A stretch of DNA of 64,000 bases from Erythrophleum ivorense (Eukaryota; Streptophyta; Magnoliopsida; Fabales; Fabaceae): the NCBI GenBank assembly GCA_026724425.1, contig JAIUCV010000001.1, positions 7,298,556-7,362,555 on the forward strand. The letters are read 5' to 3'. The notes under the pieces were generated by a model. It saw only the letters and a list, made by a program, of their open reading frames with translations. It made no database searches and had not been told where the DNA came from. Made by a program: the position numbers and the translations under genes. Of the stretch, positions 46,526-57,879 are shown in pieces. How positions within the stretch are numbered: the first letter of the stretch is position 1; each line of letters begins with the position of its first letter.

Positions 46526-49500
46526 TGATAACTCCCTATTATTCATGTTTTTATACCTATTTTCTTTTAGTAAAAAGGGATTTAGCCTTTAACTATATGG
46601 TAAATAATACTATTATACATAAAATAAACACACATAAGATGAATAGCTCTATACTTTACTTTTACAATGTCAATGATAGGTTTTGTTTTAATTATGAGTA
46701 TATTGAGAACTAATCACACTTTGCTCTTGTTGCAAGATGCATGCACTACCACAGAAATAGGATTTGTTATAGCACATTTGTTGATGGTTCCAGTAAAACC
46801 ACCAACAAAAGTAAAGTATAGTTGGCAATTTATAGTAACTGCCAATAAAAATAAGGAAAATATTGACAGTTCTTAATGGACTGCCAACAAAAATACCTTT
46901 GTTGGTGGTTCTTAATGAACTGTCGACAAAAGATAAGACCTTTGTTGGCGGTTCACATAAACTGCCAACAAAGGAGAGCCCTTTGCTAGTGGTTCTCTAT
47001 TAATTGCTAACAAAGGACAATACCTTTGTCAACAAAAGGCTCTCCTTTGATTATTTTGAATTTAAATCCCCCTATTCCCTTTTCGCGTCTGCCCCTCCAG
47101 TACTCCCCTCTTCTTCTAAAACTGCATGCAAACTCTCTACCACAAAGAACGTGCGCCATTGTCCTTTCGTCTATCTATCCATATGCCATCATCTACTGTC
47201 CTTCTTTGCGTCATTGCTATAATGTCTCTCGTCCCTCGTTGGGTCACTGTTCTCTCGCATCGCGCCTGCTGTCTACTCAATTTTCTTTGAAAGTTTTGCC
47301 CATGTCAACTGACAAACATCTTGCATCTGCATCTAGCATTTGCCGCTCCTCCACTACTGTCTGTCGACCTCTGCCACTATTTGCCTGCCTCTGCAGTGTT
47401 GGTTCTTCCCCTTCCATTTTCTTATAAGTTCATCCTATTTTTTATTTTTATTTTTTCCAAAATTAATTTGTTTTAATTATGTATTATATGTGCTCCAAAG
47501 ATATATTACATGGATCCTTTGAATGGTGATCCAAGAAACCATGGGCAAATGTAGGATTTATTTAATCAGTAAGCAGATGCATTTATTTTTTACGTATTTT
47601 TATATACTTATATGTTTTAATTTCAAAATAATTTCTTATATTAAGTTTTTTTCCACTTGTTTGATAGAGCAGTGATGGTGTTTCACCCAAATCGTGGGTT
47701 TAAGATGTTGTAATAAAAAAACACTTGCCATGTTATACAAATAAAATAAAGTAAAGGTATTTATCAATATTCAGGTAATTATTCAACACACCATTTTTTA
47801 AATTTAATATATTTTTATTGGATTTTTAGAATGTCCAAAACAATCAAACAACACAACTGTGGGTACTAGGTGATGAGATTCATGAAGGATATCATCATAC
47901 ACGAATAGTCAACGATCCCAAACACTATGTAATTCAGTTCCTTTAAATGATTGGATGATTTTTCTTGCCTTTATATTTCCTTCTATAATAAAATTTAACT
48001 ATATGATGGTATCAGTTGCTGGTAATCTTTTGTTACAAGTTGTATTTAGTGATATTAGTATGGAATTTGTTGCAAAAAGAGGGCTTAAGGCTCAGGGAAT
48101 TTTTATTTTTAAGCCGTTATGGTGCTAGATTTTTTTTAATATAGAACTTACTTTAAAAAAATACTTCTAAAATTTGACTAAATTCCAATCATCTAACTTC
48201 AAATCATTATTATTTCATTTTGCAGTACTTCCTAGATACATATTGCAAAAAATACTTTAATACTCAAATAGATGAATCTAGGGAAGAGTAGTCTCAATAT
48301 GTATTCTAATAGTGTCTATTGATTTAGTTGAAATTTACTTGTGTTAATTTTTATTGATTTTATATTGCTTACTAACATTTAATTTTTAATTGTAATTGTT
48401 ATTTGATTGCTTTATAATAGTTCTTCTTGCTGGTTGTTTTAAGTTGGTGAATAATTGATGGCTAGTAGAATTGTAGAACAAAAATGAAATGAAGTACATA
48501 AACTGGAGATAGAAAATGCAAGAAAGAAAAAAAGAAAAAGTTGGCGGTTCTAAATAGAACCGCCAACAAAAATTATCTTTGTTGGCGGTTATTTATTAAC
48601 CACCTATAAAAGTTAGTCTTTATTGATAGTTATTTATTAACTACTAACAAAAGGTGGACTTTTTGTTGGCGATTATTTAAGAACCGTTAATAAAACTGTG
48701 GACTTTTATTGGTAGTTAATAAATAACTGACAATCTTTGTTAGCGGTTATTTAAGAACCGCTAACAAAAGGTGGCCTTTTGTTGTTAGTTATTTAACAAC
48801 TGCCAACAAAAGTCTAACTTTTGTTGTACACTCTTGTTGGCGGTTCTAGACCATCAACAAATTGTTAACCCTTTTGTTGGTGATTAAAAATTGCTAATAA
48901 AAGGGAAAAACAACTGCCAACAAAGCCTTTTCCTAGTGTAGTAATGTTTAAGAGAGGATTGAATGTGCTCATGTCAAAGAGGCTTTTGATTATTGTTTCC
49001 TACAATTTATAAAAGCTCACCATGGTTGAAAAGGAAGAAATTAAGGGCAAGTGTGCAAGGCAACCTATGCCACAACACATCCTAATTGCACCACGTGAAT
49101 CTTTACTCAAAAGCTAACTTCGCCGCCGTGAGCATATGCTAAGCTGCAGCGCGAATCAAGAGCAGCTAAAACCATAGTGAGGAAAAGTTAAGCTGCGACA
49201 CACTATCACATAGAAGTGAAACTCGTTGCGGCGTGATATTCTGAGCCACAGTGAGAAACTTTCCAATTCCATCCTGTAGCCTATCTCATCATGACACATC
49301 TTAATCAGGCAATGTCGTGTTTTCACCAAGGACCAAACTTCACCATAAGGCTATATGCTGAGCCGCGATGCGACTCATTTTATCAAAACACTGCATTTTC
49401 TTTGCCAAAATTTTGAGGGTTTCTTACTTCATATGGACTTTGCTACAGAGGTAGCCATCATTCTGGGTCTTCCATGGTCTATTCTAAGTGTGTAGAAGCT

Positions 49501-50389
49501 AGGAAGGAGCTAAGAGAGGCATTTGGAGGCAAAGGAAGCTAGGGATTAAAGATTGAAGCAAAAACAAGATTCATTTCTAAGTTTCTTCTTTCCTTCTTCT
49601 TTTCTTTGCATTTTCTCTTATGTATCTAAGTTTTGCCTTAAATTTGGTGCTGGTTTTCATAAAAATGTATAAGTAAACTCCCTAGTCTAAGATTATTAGA
49701 AGCTCTTATATGGATTAGAGGGGTGCTCTTCACTCTCCACTTGCTGCTACTAATGATATGTGTTTATTCAACTCCATGTTTATTGTTTTCTGATTACTTA
49801 GCCAATAATTAGAATGATTTGTTACTTATACTTGAACTTGGAAAAGGGAAAGTGTAGTAGACCAAGATTTGAGTAGTGTGAGTACTTGAAACTTGTTTAA
49901 GACAGTGGACGGTTTAGTCAATGAAATAGGAATATTCATTAACCTCACATAGTCAATTGGGTATTATGTTGTCCATTTGTTCTTGGTTAATTTCATAAGG
50001 AATCATGAAGTTAATCATATAACCTTATATGAGATTTGGAAAAATACTTATAGGAACAATGAATCTTAGACTAACATATATCATCATTAAGGGTAAAGAT
50101 ATTGAGTACTAAAGTAACTTGATATGAAATACAAAAGGAACTAACAATCCTAGATGCTAATATTCACCCGGGAATCCAATTATTGACCCTGAACTCTGTA
50201 TAGCATATAGTCTACAAACATTTCTTGTTAATTCCCACACTTAAATTTGATTTGCTTTATTTAAGCTAGGGTGGAAATTTTGGTACTTGACAATGTTTTG
50301 ACAACAAATCCTGGAGGGAACGATCTTTTTTTATCACTACATTACTTTTGCAATACGTATACTTGCGTATGTGCTTCAAGTTAGCAATA
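46526..50389 (+). repeat. 3' LTR of the Athila element
   Basis: Starts TGATAACTCCCTATTATTCA and ends TTAGCAATA. It aligns with 30190-33357 apart from the CACTA insertion at 46744-48943. The palindrome cluster is at 49015-49370. The frames 46525-46713 and 46667-46876 are not genes. Confidence 0.92.
46744..48943. mobile_element. non-autonomous CACTA transposon, 2200 bases, target duplication ATG
   Basis: Starts CACTACCACAGAAATAGG and ends CCTTTTCCTAGTGTAGTA, which inverts to TACTACACTAGGAAAAGG. ATG flanks both sides (46741-46743, 48944-48946). The partner LTR has the uninterrupted site GATGCATGTTTAAG at 30400-30413. Subterminal repeats of TTTGTTGGCGGTT and its complement fill about 46780-47030 and 48540-48930. 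No transposase motif was found inside; the open frames at 47004-47222, 47026-47427 and 47340-47522 have no known family. It would need a transposase supplied from elsewhere. Confidence 0.93.
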
Positions 50390-51453
50390 ACAAGCATATC
50401 AATCCACTTAACATTACAAATTTCATAAACTTACATTACCAAATCCATGGTCTAACCCTAAAATTTCTTTTCCAAGTTTAAGTTATCCAAATCATCTAAT
50501 GATTTTTACACACTCAAAAGCATGAAGTATAAGGATTGAGTAAATAAATCACACCATTAATTACAAATAAATAGAGTAATTGCACATATTACAAGCTAGA
50601 AGTCATCATAACCTCAAATCAACAAGTTTAGCTCATAACTATAAGAAATAATAATATTAAGAATAAAACATAAAACAAATAGGCAAAGAAATACAAATAA
50701 AAAGCAAGGAAAGAAGAGAAAAACTAATTTAATCAGTAAATCTTCCTCAAACCCAAGCTTCTCTTAGGGCAAATGGTGTTCTAAACACTTCCTTTTCCTC
50801 CCCAAGAACCTCATAGTTGTAGCCTCTATGAAGAAATGGAAAAACCCAAAACCCTAAAAAAAACATAGCAAAAAATGTTGTGTTTTGCATTTTCTATGAT
50901 AAGTATTACAACACCGCTAAATTTTTTTTCTATAGTGATCATGAGCACTGTGGTATAGAGTTTTTATGCTACAGCGCACTTTGTTCTATGATTGAACACA
51001 ACAATGCTTAAATGTGCTGCTATAGCATTGCATTTTAATAGCAATGCTTTTGGGCACCATCTTTTTCTTCCTTTTTTTTCCTTTCTTTTTAGCCCTTTTT
51101 TTCAACAAATCTTATTAGGTTTTGGTGTTTTACATTTTGAACATCCTAAGCTTGTTTCTTTATATTTTTATCCCCATAAAAATATAAAATTCATCTAATT
51201 ACTATTTATAATCTATTAACAAAGATTAAATAATTTAACAACCTAAAGATCTAAATAAAAAGAAAACACAACCTATATTTAACAAAAACAAAAAGTTACT
51301 CAAAACTAAAAATATAAAACCAAAACTTACTAAATATTAAATTAGCTAAAATTTATTAATTTTATATACCAAAAACATAAAATAAATTCAATATTCATAT
51401 GATAAGTCTCTTATAATAATATGAAATACGTGGTAATTTAAGGACTAATCACA

Positions 51454-52350
51454 ACATTGTCCTATTTTCCTGGCATTCTGTTATGTGTGGTGTGGGTCTT
51501 CAACAAGCGATGGTGCTTCAACTAGCAATGAAGCTTTGGTCAACTTATGTCCTTGGCTGCTACCTTTTAGCATTGATTCTTTGACTAATCCCTAAGCTAA
51601 CCTATCCTCTAGCTATGGCCAATAGCCTTATCATTTTGGGTGCTAACATTGGGTATGTTAAATTCTTGACCTAAGACACATCTAATGAATTTTTCCATAA
51701 TGTCAAGGGTCAGACCTAGCTAGAGTCATCAAAATAAGTTGAATATTTATTCAGTTCGCTCATTTAATACACTAAAATAGTGAATTGTGTTTAAACTTTA
51801 TCAACTCGTATAACTCTAGCATTATTTTGGCCTAGCTCACTTGCAAGTTATATGGGCTAACTTATATAATTCACTTTTTTTTAACATAAAAATCCTATAT
51901 ATATATTGTAGATAGTGGAGGTGGAGATATTGATGATGATGCTTTAACTCTTACAACAAGTGCTAACCCTTCAAGATAAGACTCATATGCTCTTAATGAA
52001 TAAATTTGACTAAATTTGATGTTTCTAAATTCCATTACTTATTTTACTTTGTTTGACTTGTTTTGTTTGATACTTTGAGAATTAATCTAGTTATTTTGTT
52101 TTATGATAACATGATCTTGATTTTTCAAGTAGTTGTTTGAGCATTTAAAATATGGGTTTGAGTATTTAAACAAGTTGTTTGGACTTTGAATACATGATTC
52201 TATTAATTACTTGTTGCAATGTTAAATGCTATTTGTTGTTACCTTTTTATCAAAAAAAAGATTTTGTGGGTTAACCCTACTAGTTAGCTAGATTGGACAT
52301 CTCTTGGCCCATTTAACAAATAGATTACCCTAACTTGACCCACTTAACTT
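51454..52350. other. rest of repeat X and intergenic sequence, no gene
   Basis: 51454-51495 continues repeat X (CATTGTCCTATTTTC-TGGCATT). 51500-52350 is AT-rich; 52260-52345 has lines such as GGCCCATTTAACAAATAG that look like decayed repeat. Nothing coding was seen. Confidence 0.5.
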
Positions 52351-52807
52351 GTGACTTATGATGGGCCAGTCAGTGTGGACTAAGCTGGTCTAGGCCTAGC
52401 TCCACCTTTATGGCCTAGGAAAATTTGCAAATAGAGGAGGAAAGAGTATGTTGGCATAGAAGATAAAGACAAAATGACTACTAAACTATAGGAAGAGTAT
52501 TTTAATTATTTCATATAACGGAACTTAGATTTACCATCCAATTTATGTGGTTGAGATTTTTTGCAATAGGACAAATAGATCCTGTGGTCAACCACACCTT
52601 TTTTTAAATAGACTAGGAAGACATTCTAAAAGAAGGAAAATATCAAGATAAATAAGTGTAAATTCTTCCGTAAAGAGTATTTTTACTGTCATAATATACT
52701 ATCATAATAAAGTTGAGATGGAGTTTCTTTCACGTAGAAAACTTAAAGAAGGTAATTAATAGAGATATAAATACATATCAATAATTATTGATCTAAATCA
52801 AGAGTAA

Positions 52808-52936
52808 GCTCTCAAATTACTTCACAATAAGTTTCTAAAGTTTCATAAGAGGCGGCCAATACTGTAGCCACAATATTGGAAGCCTATGATGAGACTTGGA
52901 AACCTCTTCCATTTATATTTGACAAAGAATTTGGGT
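52808..52936 (-). ncRNA. candidate microRNA precursor foldback, copy C
   Basis: Core stem 52831-52903. 52851-52865 (GGCGGCCAATACTGT) pairs with 52870-52884 around loop AGCC, and the outer stem GTTTCTAAAGTTTCAT pairs with ATGAGACTTGGAAAC with few mismatches. On the minus strand the 5' arm, GTTTCCAAGTCTCATCATAG then GCTTCCAATATTGTGG, is the better-conserved arm across copies. Looser pairing reaches CTCTCAAATTA and GAATTTGGG. It lies 59 bases downstream of a conserved TATA box. Confidence 0.5.
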
Positions 52937-52995
52937 GTTAATATGTTATATCATTCATTACCTTATGAGTTATGAGAAACCAAGACTATTAGTGG

Positions 52996-53005
52996 CTTTA
53001 TATAG
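52996..53005 (-). promoter_or_regulatory. TATA box ahead of foldback copy C
   Basis: CTATATAAAG on the minus strand in the same conserved block as at 12320 and 17007. The conservation continues upstream to about 53075. Confidence 0.5.
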
Positions 53006-53880
53006 AGACTATCAGTCCTTGACCTCGCATACGGAACGAATCTCATTTTCTACAATACCACACAAAGTTACAAACAAAATAGCGTTAAATATTCACTCAT
53101 TTTCCAAATCCGATTCTCCTTTACACTGAATTTAAGTTCATGATTTGTCTTTTTCGTAAATATAAACGAAGTAATTAACTTTTCGGTGAAATACCCATTG
53201 AAAGCAAGAATTTAAAGATGATATGATTTAAAGCGTTTCACTCAATATTTGTCATTTATTTTATTATAGTCCATTTTATGCATATTTCAAAATATAGTAA
53301 CTGACCAATCAACTTTACATGTAACATTTCACTTAAAAGAGGAAAAAAAAGAAGAAGCCTTGAATCATCGTAGGAGCACATGTTTATATGAAAATAATTT
53401 AAAGAAGATCCTACACATTGACATCTTAATTTCAAAAGAAAAAAAATCTAAACCGGTTACAATCTTCTGAAAATTGGAAATATCAAATTTTCCGGATCAT
53501 TGCCCTAGAATGAAGACGGGATTAGTAATGAGAAACTAATTAACTATGAAAGCTTCGTGAACCAAATCTACTTCGGCATCTTTCCTTTCTTTTTCAAAGG
53601 CTAATTCCCTTTGTGTATGTTGGCGCCATTCAAATTCGCATCGCCCTTCAGGTATGCCAAAGGTTAAGGATTGCATCTAGTAACTGTAGTCAGCATAAAT
53701 GCTTAGAAATCACACTTCATGCTTCACAGATCAAATGGAATATGATCTACTATACATTCGTTAAATTTCACGAGAATCCATGAGCCATCAACCCATCGTA
53801 TACGAGATTAAAATTGCAGTGCTTTTACTAATAAAGTCAGAGTAATCGCTTGATTCACTAGTCCTTTTTTATCGGTAAGG

Positions 53881-54905
53881 TTTCATCTCTATCTGTTATA
53901 TTGCCTCTTTGGCGAGAAGTGGAGCACGCATAAAAATGATAGAATATGTTCCAAAACGTAGAACACAGAAGAAAGGACAAAATTGAATCCGAATAATTGC
54001 TTTAATATTGATAAGTTATTTGAAAATAACATGGTAGGATATTTATAGAAAATTAGGAAACCCTAATCAACTCCAATAAATAAGGAAATAACTCCTAATC
54101 AAAAGGTAAATAAAATAAATGTCATAAAATATAAAATAAATATTTCAAAAATTGGAAAATAACAAAAATAGATTCGAAACATATGAAAACAAGGGATTTT
54201 GAGCCCCGAAATGACCCCAGGTACACCCAATTGCCACAATGATGAGTTCAAAATGAGCTTTGTGGAATGGCATAATATGGGCAAAATCTCCTTCCGAATC
54301 AAAAGTTAAAACCATTTAAAGAATCATCCATCGCACTAGGCTTTGTGGGTTTTATGTTTGGACTTTGATCAATCAACTCGGTCCATAAGTTCTTGGCTAG
54401 ATGCTCCATGTCGCCCTTAGCTCTTGTTCTGTCTTGCTAAGGTTATTTGTGCTCTTAGATTATTAAAAATCCATCGCAAAGAGTTTTTAAGTTGATTTTT
54501 GTTAATAATAATCTTTTGTTAATATACATTTACTGTTAACGATATATGCCTTGTCTCAAAATTGGAACACACACATACCTATGTGGTAGTTATAAAATTG
54601 GCTGAAATTAACCATTTAAATTGCCGATGAATACTATATATCAAGGGTTATAAAATATAAATCCTTTTAAAATTGACAATTAAAATCTATATTTTGCAAC
54701 GTATCATATATAAATCCTTCAGTTATACCGGTTCAAGCTGAGTTAGTTTACAGACTAACCTAATTTTGTTTTTTAGTTTGAAACCTTTTGGTTCCATAGT
54801 AATGTTGGCTTTAAGAGATATGAAATATTTTTTCATCCAAAAAAATAAAAGAAATGAAGTTTAAATACTTAATTTGATTTAAGAAATTTTGTGTGTTTTA
54901 TACAT

Positions 54906-54939
<34 letters not shown>

Positions 54940-55019
54940 GTATTTATATGTATATGTACTATATATGTATTTATATGTATATATATATATATATATGTAT
55001 ATAAATATATATATGTGTG
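53881..55019. other. linker with decayed repeat and microsatellites, no gene
   Basis: 53930-54480 looks like a minus-strand retrotransposon LTR or UTR fragment (for example GAGCCCCGAAATGACCCCAGG near 54200), not assignable. 54480-54900 is AT-rich. The frame 54099-54302 has no family. Confidence 0.45.
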
Positions 55020-55033
55020 TGTGCGCGCACGCA
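54903..55033. repeat. compound (CA)n(TA)n(GT)n(GC)n microsatellite
   Basis: (AC)11, then TA runs broken by TGTATTTATATG lines, then GTGTGTGTGCGCGCACGC. Alternating purine-pyrimidine throughout. Confidence 0.9.
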
Positions 55034-56130
55034 TATTAGTGTGAGATCACTTTTAGTGGCTAAAAGATATGTGATTATAGTTATTGTTATTTTTGTTGTT
55101 ATTGTCGTTGTTGATATAATGAATTAGGGGACTTGAATTATTTAGTTATGACTGGGAGTTATGAATATTGTGAGTTTTATTTGAGTTTATTGTCAGACTA
55201 TGATGTCTTTCTGGTTTATTTTGATAATTTTGATTGTACTTAATTAATCCCCAGAGATTTGAGATTTGAATAATCAAATATATTTGATGGTTAATTAATA
55301 ATAGTTATATCGATATAATTTACACTATAAGATCATTTTAATAACCCTCTTAAAAATTTTGGATTTTCTTTTAGTACATGATAACGTTTAACCTCTTAGC
55401 ACTACCCATATTCTCACCCATTACCATCTTGAGAAACCTTAAGTCGTTTGAATTTATTATCAACTTATCATGTTAACAATGTTGTGTGTATTTATTTTTA
55501 TTAATAATTAATTGAAGTATTATGCGTTTTTATGATAGTTATATTTTCTAGTATTTATTGTTTTTCTTTTTTCTTTTAAGGCTGATTATTTCTACCAAAT
55601 AATTCTTGTGATGACATGTGACTGTGACCTAACAAAATTATCTCAGTGCTCTGTGTTTATGGTTTGTGATCTCTCAAGTTGTAGGAATACTTTCTGAATA
55701 TCAAGTATAATTAATGAATTTGAATATTGGCTCAAGAACCTTCCTTGTTCAGAATTACTTACAACTTAGTTTAACTCATCCAAGGGGTCGTGGTGCTTAC
55801 TTGTTGCTTTCTCTGTATCAGAATGTAACCAAAATGGAAAGATGCAAGCTGTTTTGCTTGTTTTATTCTCTGCAGTTGACAATGAATGAATGATTGAGAA
55901 TATATACAAACTTTAGCTTCATTCGAAAATATATTGATTAATTTGGTCTTGTCCGTAAACAAAAGTTCGGCCAAGAAATAATAATAACAATAAACAGTGA
56001 AAAGTAAGATGCTCCCAATCCTGTGCAAGAGCTGCTTTGTTCTTTGCAATTTGCAAACCAGTTCGCATCCCACCACCATGATTCAACTTATCATAAATAT
56101 GTACTAAATACTGACGTATCATTATCCACC
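55020..56130. repeat. duplicated unit 5 (blocks G, A)
   Basis: Block G 55035-55370 matches 27745-28000. Block A 55560-56110 matches 28150-28640 and 10440-10980, including CTCAGTGCTCT-TTTATGGTTTG, CAGAATTACTTACAACT and CCCAATCCTGTGCAAGAGCT. No foldback follows. The minus-strand frames 55771-56079 and 55919-56122 overlap here and are at best exon remnants. Confidence 0.7.
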
Positions 56131-56150
56131 TTGATATTTGCCTTCAATTG

Positions 56151-56429
56151 CTAAGTCTCCCTTAATAAAAAAAAAAATTGCAATCGACCTATATTTTTAT
56201 TATATAATGCTCCTCTTGTCATCCTTTCCATCTTCCCCAACCAATCTATGATCATCTTCCTATTAAGTACAAAGTTGGAAATGAAGGATCCTTTCCTAGT
56301 TTGGGAGATTCCAGGGATTTCTTTCCCTCTTATGCTAATCTCTGGAAGATAATTTGAAAGCTCCCCACCATGGGAGGAATTGAGAAAGAGAGGAAAGGAC
56401 TTAAACAAAAAAAATTTCATTTGCAACAT
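56151..56429 (-). other. 92-codon frame, unrecognised
   Basis: Open on the minus strand from MLQMKFFLFKSF to FLLRET, with SNYLPEISIRGKEIPGISQT in the middle. The composition is not obviously random, but I recognise no domain. It may be a fragment of a retrotransposon polyprotein or a chance frame. No splice or promoter context can be argued. Confidence 0.22.
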
Positions 56430-57097
56430 GGAAACACTGACAATTTCGCATGGGCAACTGGACTATTCTGATTTGATTAATTTTTGGGAAAACATAGGAT
56501 TGAATGATAATTTTAGTAGTTTTATATAGTAAAAATTTCTAAATTGAGATAGTAGGATGCCAAAGATAATTAATGAAGGGGACTTTGTAACTGGGGCCAA
56601 AGATAATTTAGATAATTGCAATTTTTGCTTTAAATTATTGAAGACATTAATTTTTTTAACTTTTAAAAAATCACTTGTGTATTTGTAAAAGTTTGCAAAA
56701 TATCATGGGAAAATTTTTTAAAATTATCAAATTTTGGTTAAATCATACATTTAGCACTTGTACTTTTTTTTTCTTTTAGGCAAATAAATCCTTACACTTG
56801 CTTACCAGTTACATTTGGTCATAATATCATCAAACTCACCTTGAATTGGCTAAAAGGTTGCTGATATGTAACATGCATGGGTGCTAAATTTTGTCCAATT
56901 ACTATCATTAATTTTCACATCAGCATTTATGTAGGAGTTTGGCAAGACATAGCTCAACCATAGTTGCTGAAATTAATTAGGAATTGAAAGACATCCCACA
57001 CGGTTCTAAAATTTTGATGATGTAAAAAAATGGCTAGGTTTAGGTTGCATCATAAGGCCATGTTTAATATGTTGGAAAGATTTTGAGAATGAGAATA

Positions 57098-57138
<41 letters not shown>

Positions 57139-57418
57139 ATGTGGCCCACACCCTCAAGATTACATATTGGCCTTATATCCTTGAACATCAATTAACCATT
57201 TGGTAGTCATATTTTGGCATTAGATAATAGCTAAAAGTATGTCATAACTAATTCTTCTAAAAGAAGACCCTAATAGGGTAGTAGACATGCTTATTGTTGT
57301 TGATACTGGCCTCTTGGCTATGTGAACTTGCCCACATTGGAGGATATCTGCATTTGATATTGCCAAACCATAAACCCACTCATAGGGATAGACCCAAATT
57401 GGATTGATGATGGGTAAC
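56430..57418. other. intergenic AT-rich sequence, no gene
   Basis: Contains a (GT)n(GA)n run at 57097-57137. 56800-56960 resembles decayed dispersed repeat. The minus-strand frame 57006-57191 crosses the microsatellite and is not credible. Confidence 0.5.
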
Positions 57419-57814
57419 TTAACTGAGGTTAATTAGCCAAAACTTGGGCCTTGAGAGGGATGTTAGTTGTGGAACCATATGCTTGCCTTCCAAGCTAAAT
57501 TGCTTAGCCTCAGTTTGCTTTGAGGTAAGCTTTTCCATCTCAAGTGTGCAATGCATCTTGTTCACTACTAGCAACTTCAAGATGTTGACAAAGGTAGCCA
57601 ACAAAGCAGGCATGCATTCTTGCATTCTTTACACCACATGATGCTTCAAGGGAGGGATCATCACTATCATCAATATTAATGGCTCTAGAGAACTCTCATT
57701 AGTGGAAAGAGCATTAATACCCTTTCTAGGAGGGTGAGTTATGTCATTAGACAATATTTCTTTGAGTTGGCTTAAGTAGAGATAGTTGTGGTAACTTCTA
57801 AAGCCTTTATACAT
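57419..57814 (-). pseudogene. broken reading frame of about 130 codons, unrecognised
   Basis: 57629-57814 and 57419-57625 are in the same minus-strand frame and separated by a single stop codon (57626-57628). The upstream part has YLSQLKEILSNDITHPPRKG; the downstream part has MPALLATFVNILKLLVVNKM, then Lys/Gln-rich sequence. One stop in 130 codons suggests a recently coding stretch, perhaps a transposon gag-like segment, but no motif settles it. Confidence 0.3.
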
Positions 57815-57879
57815 ATTGTTGTCTATAACTTAGGTCTGACCAAGCATGCCAACTTTTAAGTGTTGGTGTTTTTTTTTTT

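Larger units (their letters stand above)
30190..50389 (+). mobile_element. complete Athila-type retrotransposon, target duplication ACAAG
   Basis: Bounded by TGGTAACTCC at the left and TTAGCAATA at the right, with ACAAG at 30185-30189 and again at 50390-50394. Order: 5' LTR (30190-33357), tRNA-Asp primer site, gag, protease, RT, RNase H, integrase, env-like region, polypurine tract, 3' LTR (46526-50389). After removing four later insertions its LTRs are about 1.63 and 1.66 kb. Every reading frame is broken. The 5' and 3' LTRs differ at many positions, so the insertion is old. It landed in the family-2 LTR. Confidence 0.93.
29763..51453 (-). mobile_element. LTR (family 2, copy b), split by a 20-kb Athila element
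   Basis: 29763-30189 plus 50395-51453 make one about 1.49-kb LTR with TGTGA...TCACA ends. It matches 6468-7396 plus 9845-10403 in sequence and order. It sits inside repeat X, whose two halves flank it. No internal region belongs to it, so it is a solo LTR. A TGCTACAGC-type short palindrome cluster lies near 50930-51060, followed by a long T-rich run. The plus-strand frame 50992-51198 is not coding. Confidence 0.75.
52350..53880. repeat. duplicated unit 4 (blocks B, C, D, E, F)
   Basis: Block B 52380-52490, C 52500-53180 with the foldback, D 53290-53480, E 53570-53690 and F 53700-53850, collinear with unit 2 (16470-18110) and with parts of unit 1. Long near-identical lines include GGAGCACATGTTTATATGAA and AGAAGATCCTACACATTGAC. 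The frame 52935-53129 lies over the promoter of the foldback and is not a gene. Confidence 0.72.

Noticed and set aside
47026..47427. 133-residue frame in the CACTA element
   Set aside because: Low-complexity Ser/Leu-rich translation of a pyrimidine-rich stretch, overlapping other open frames; no transposase motif.
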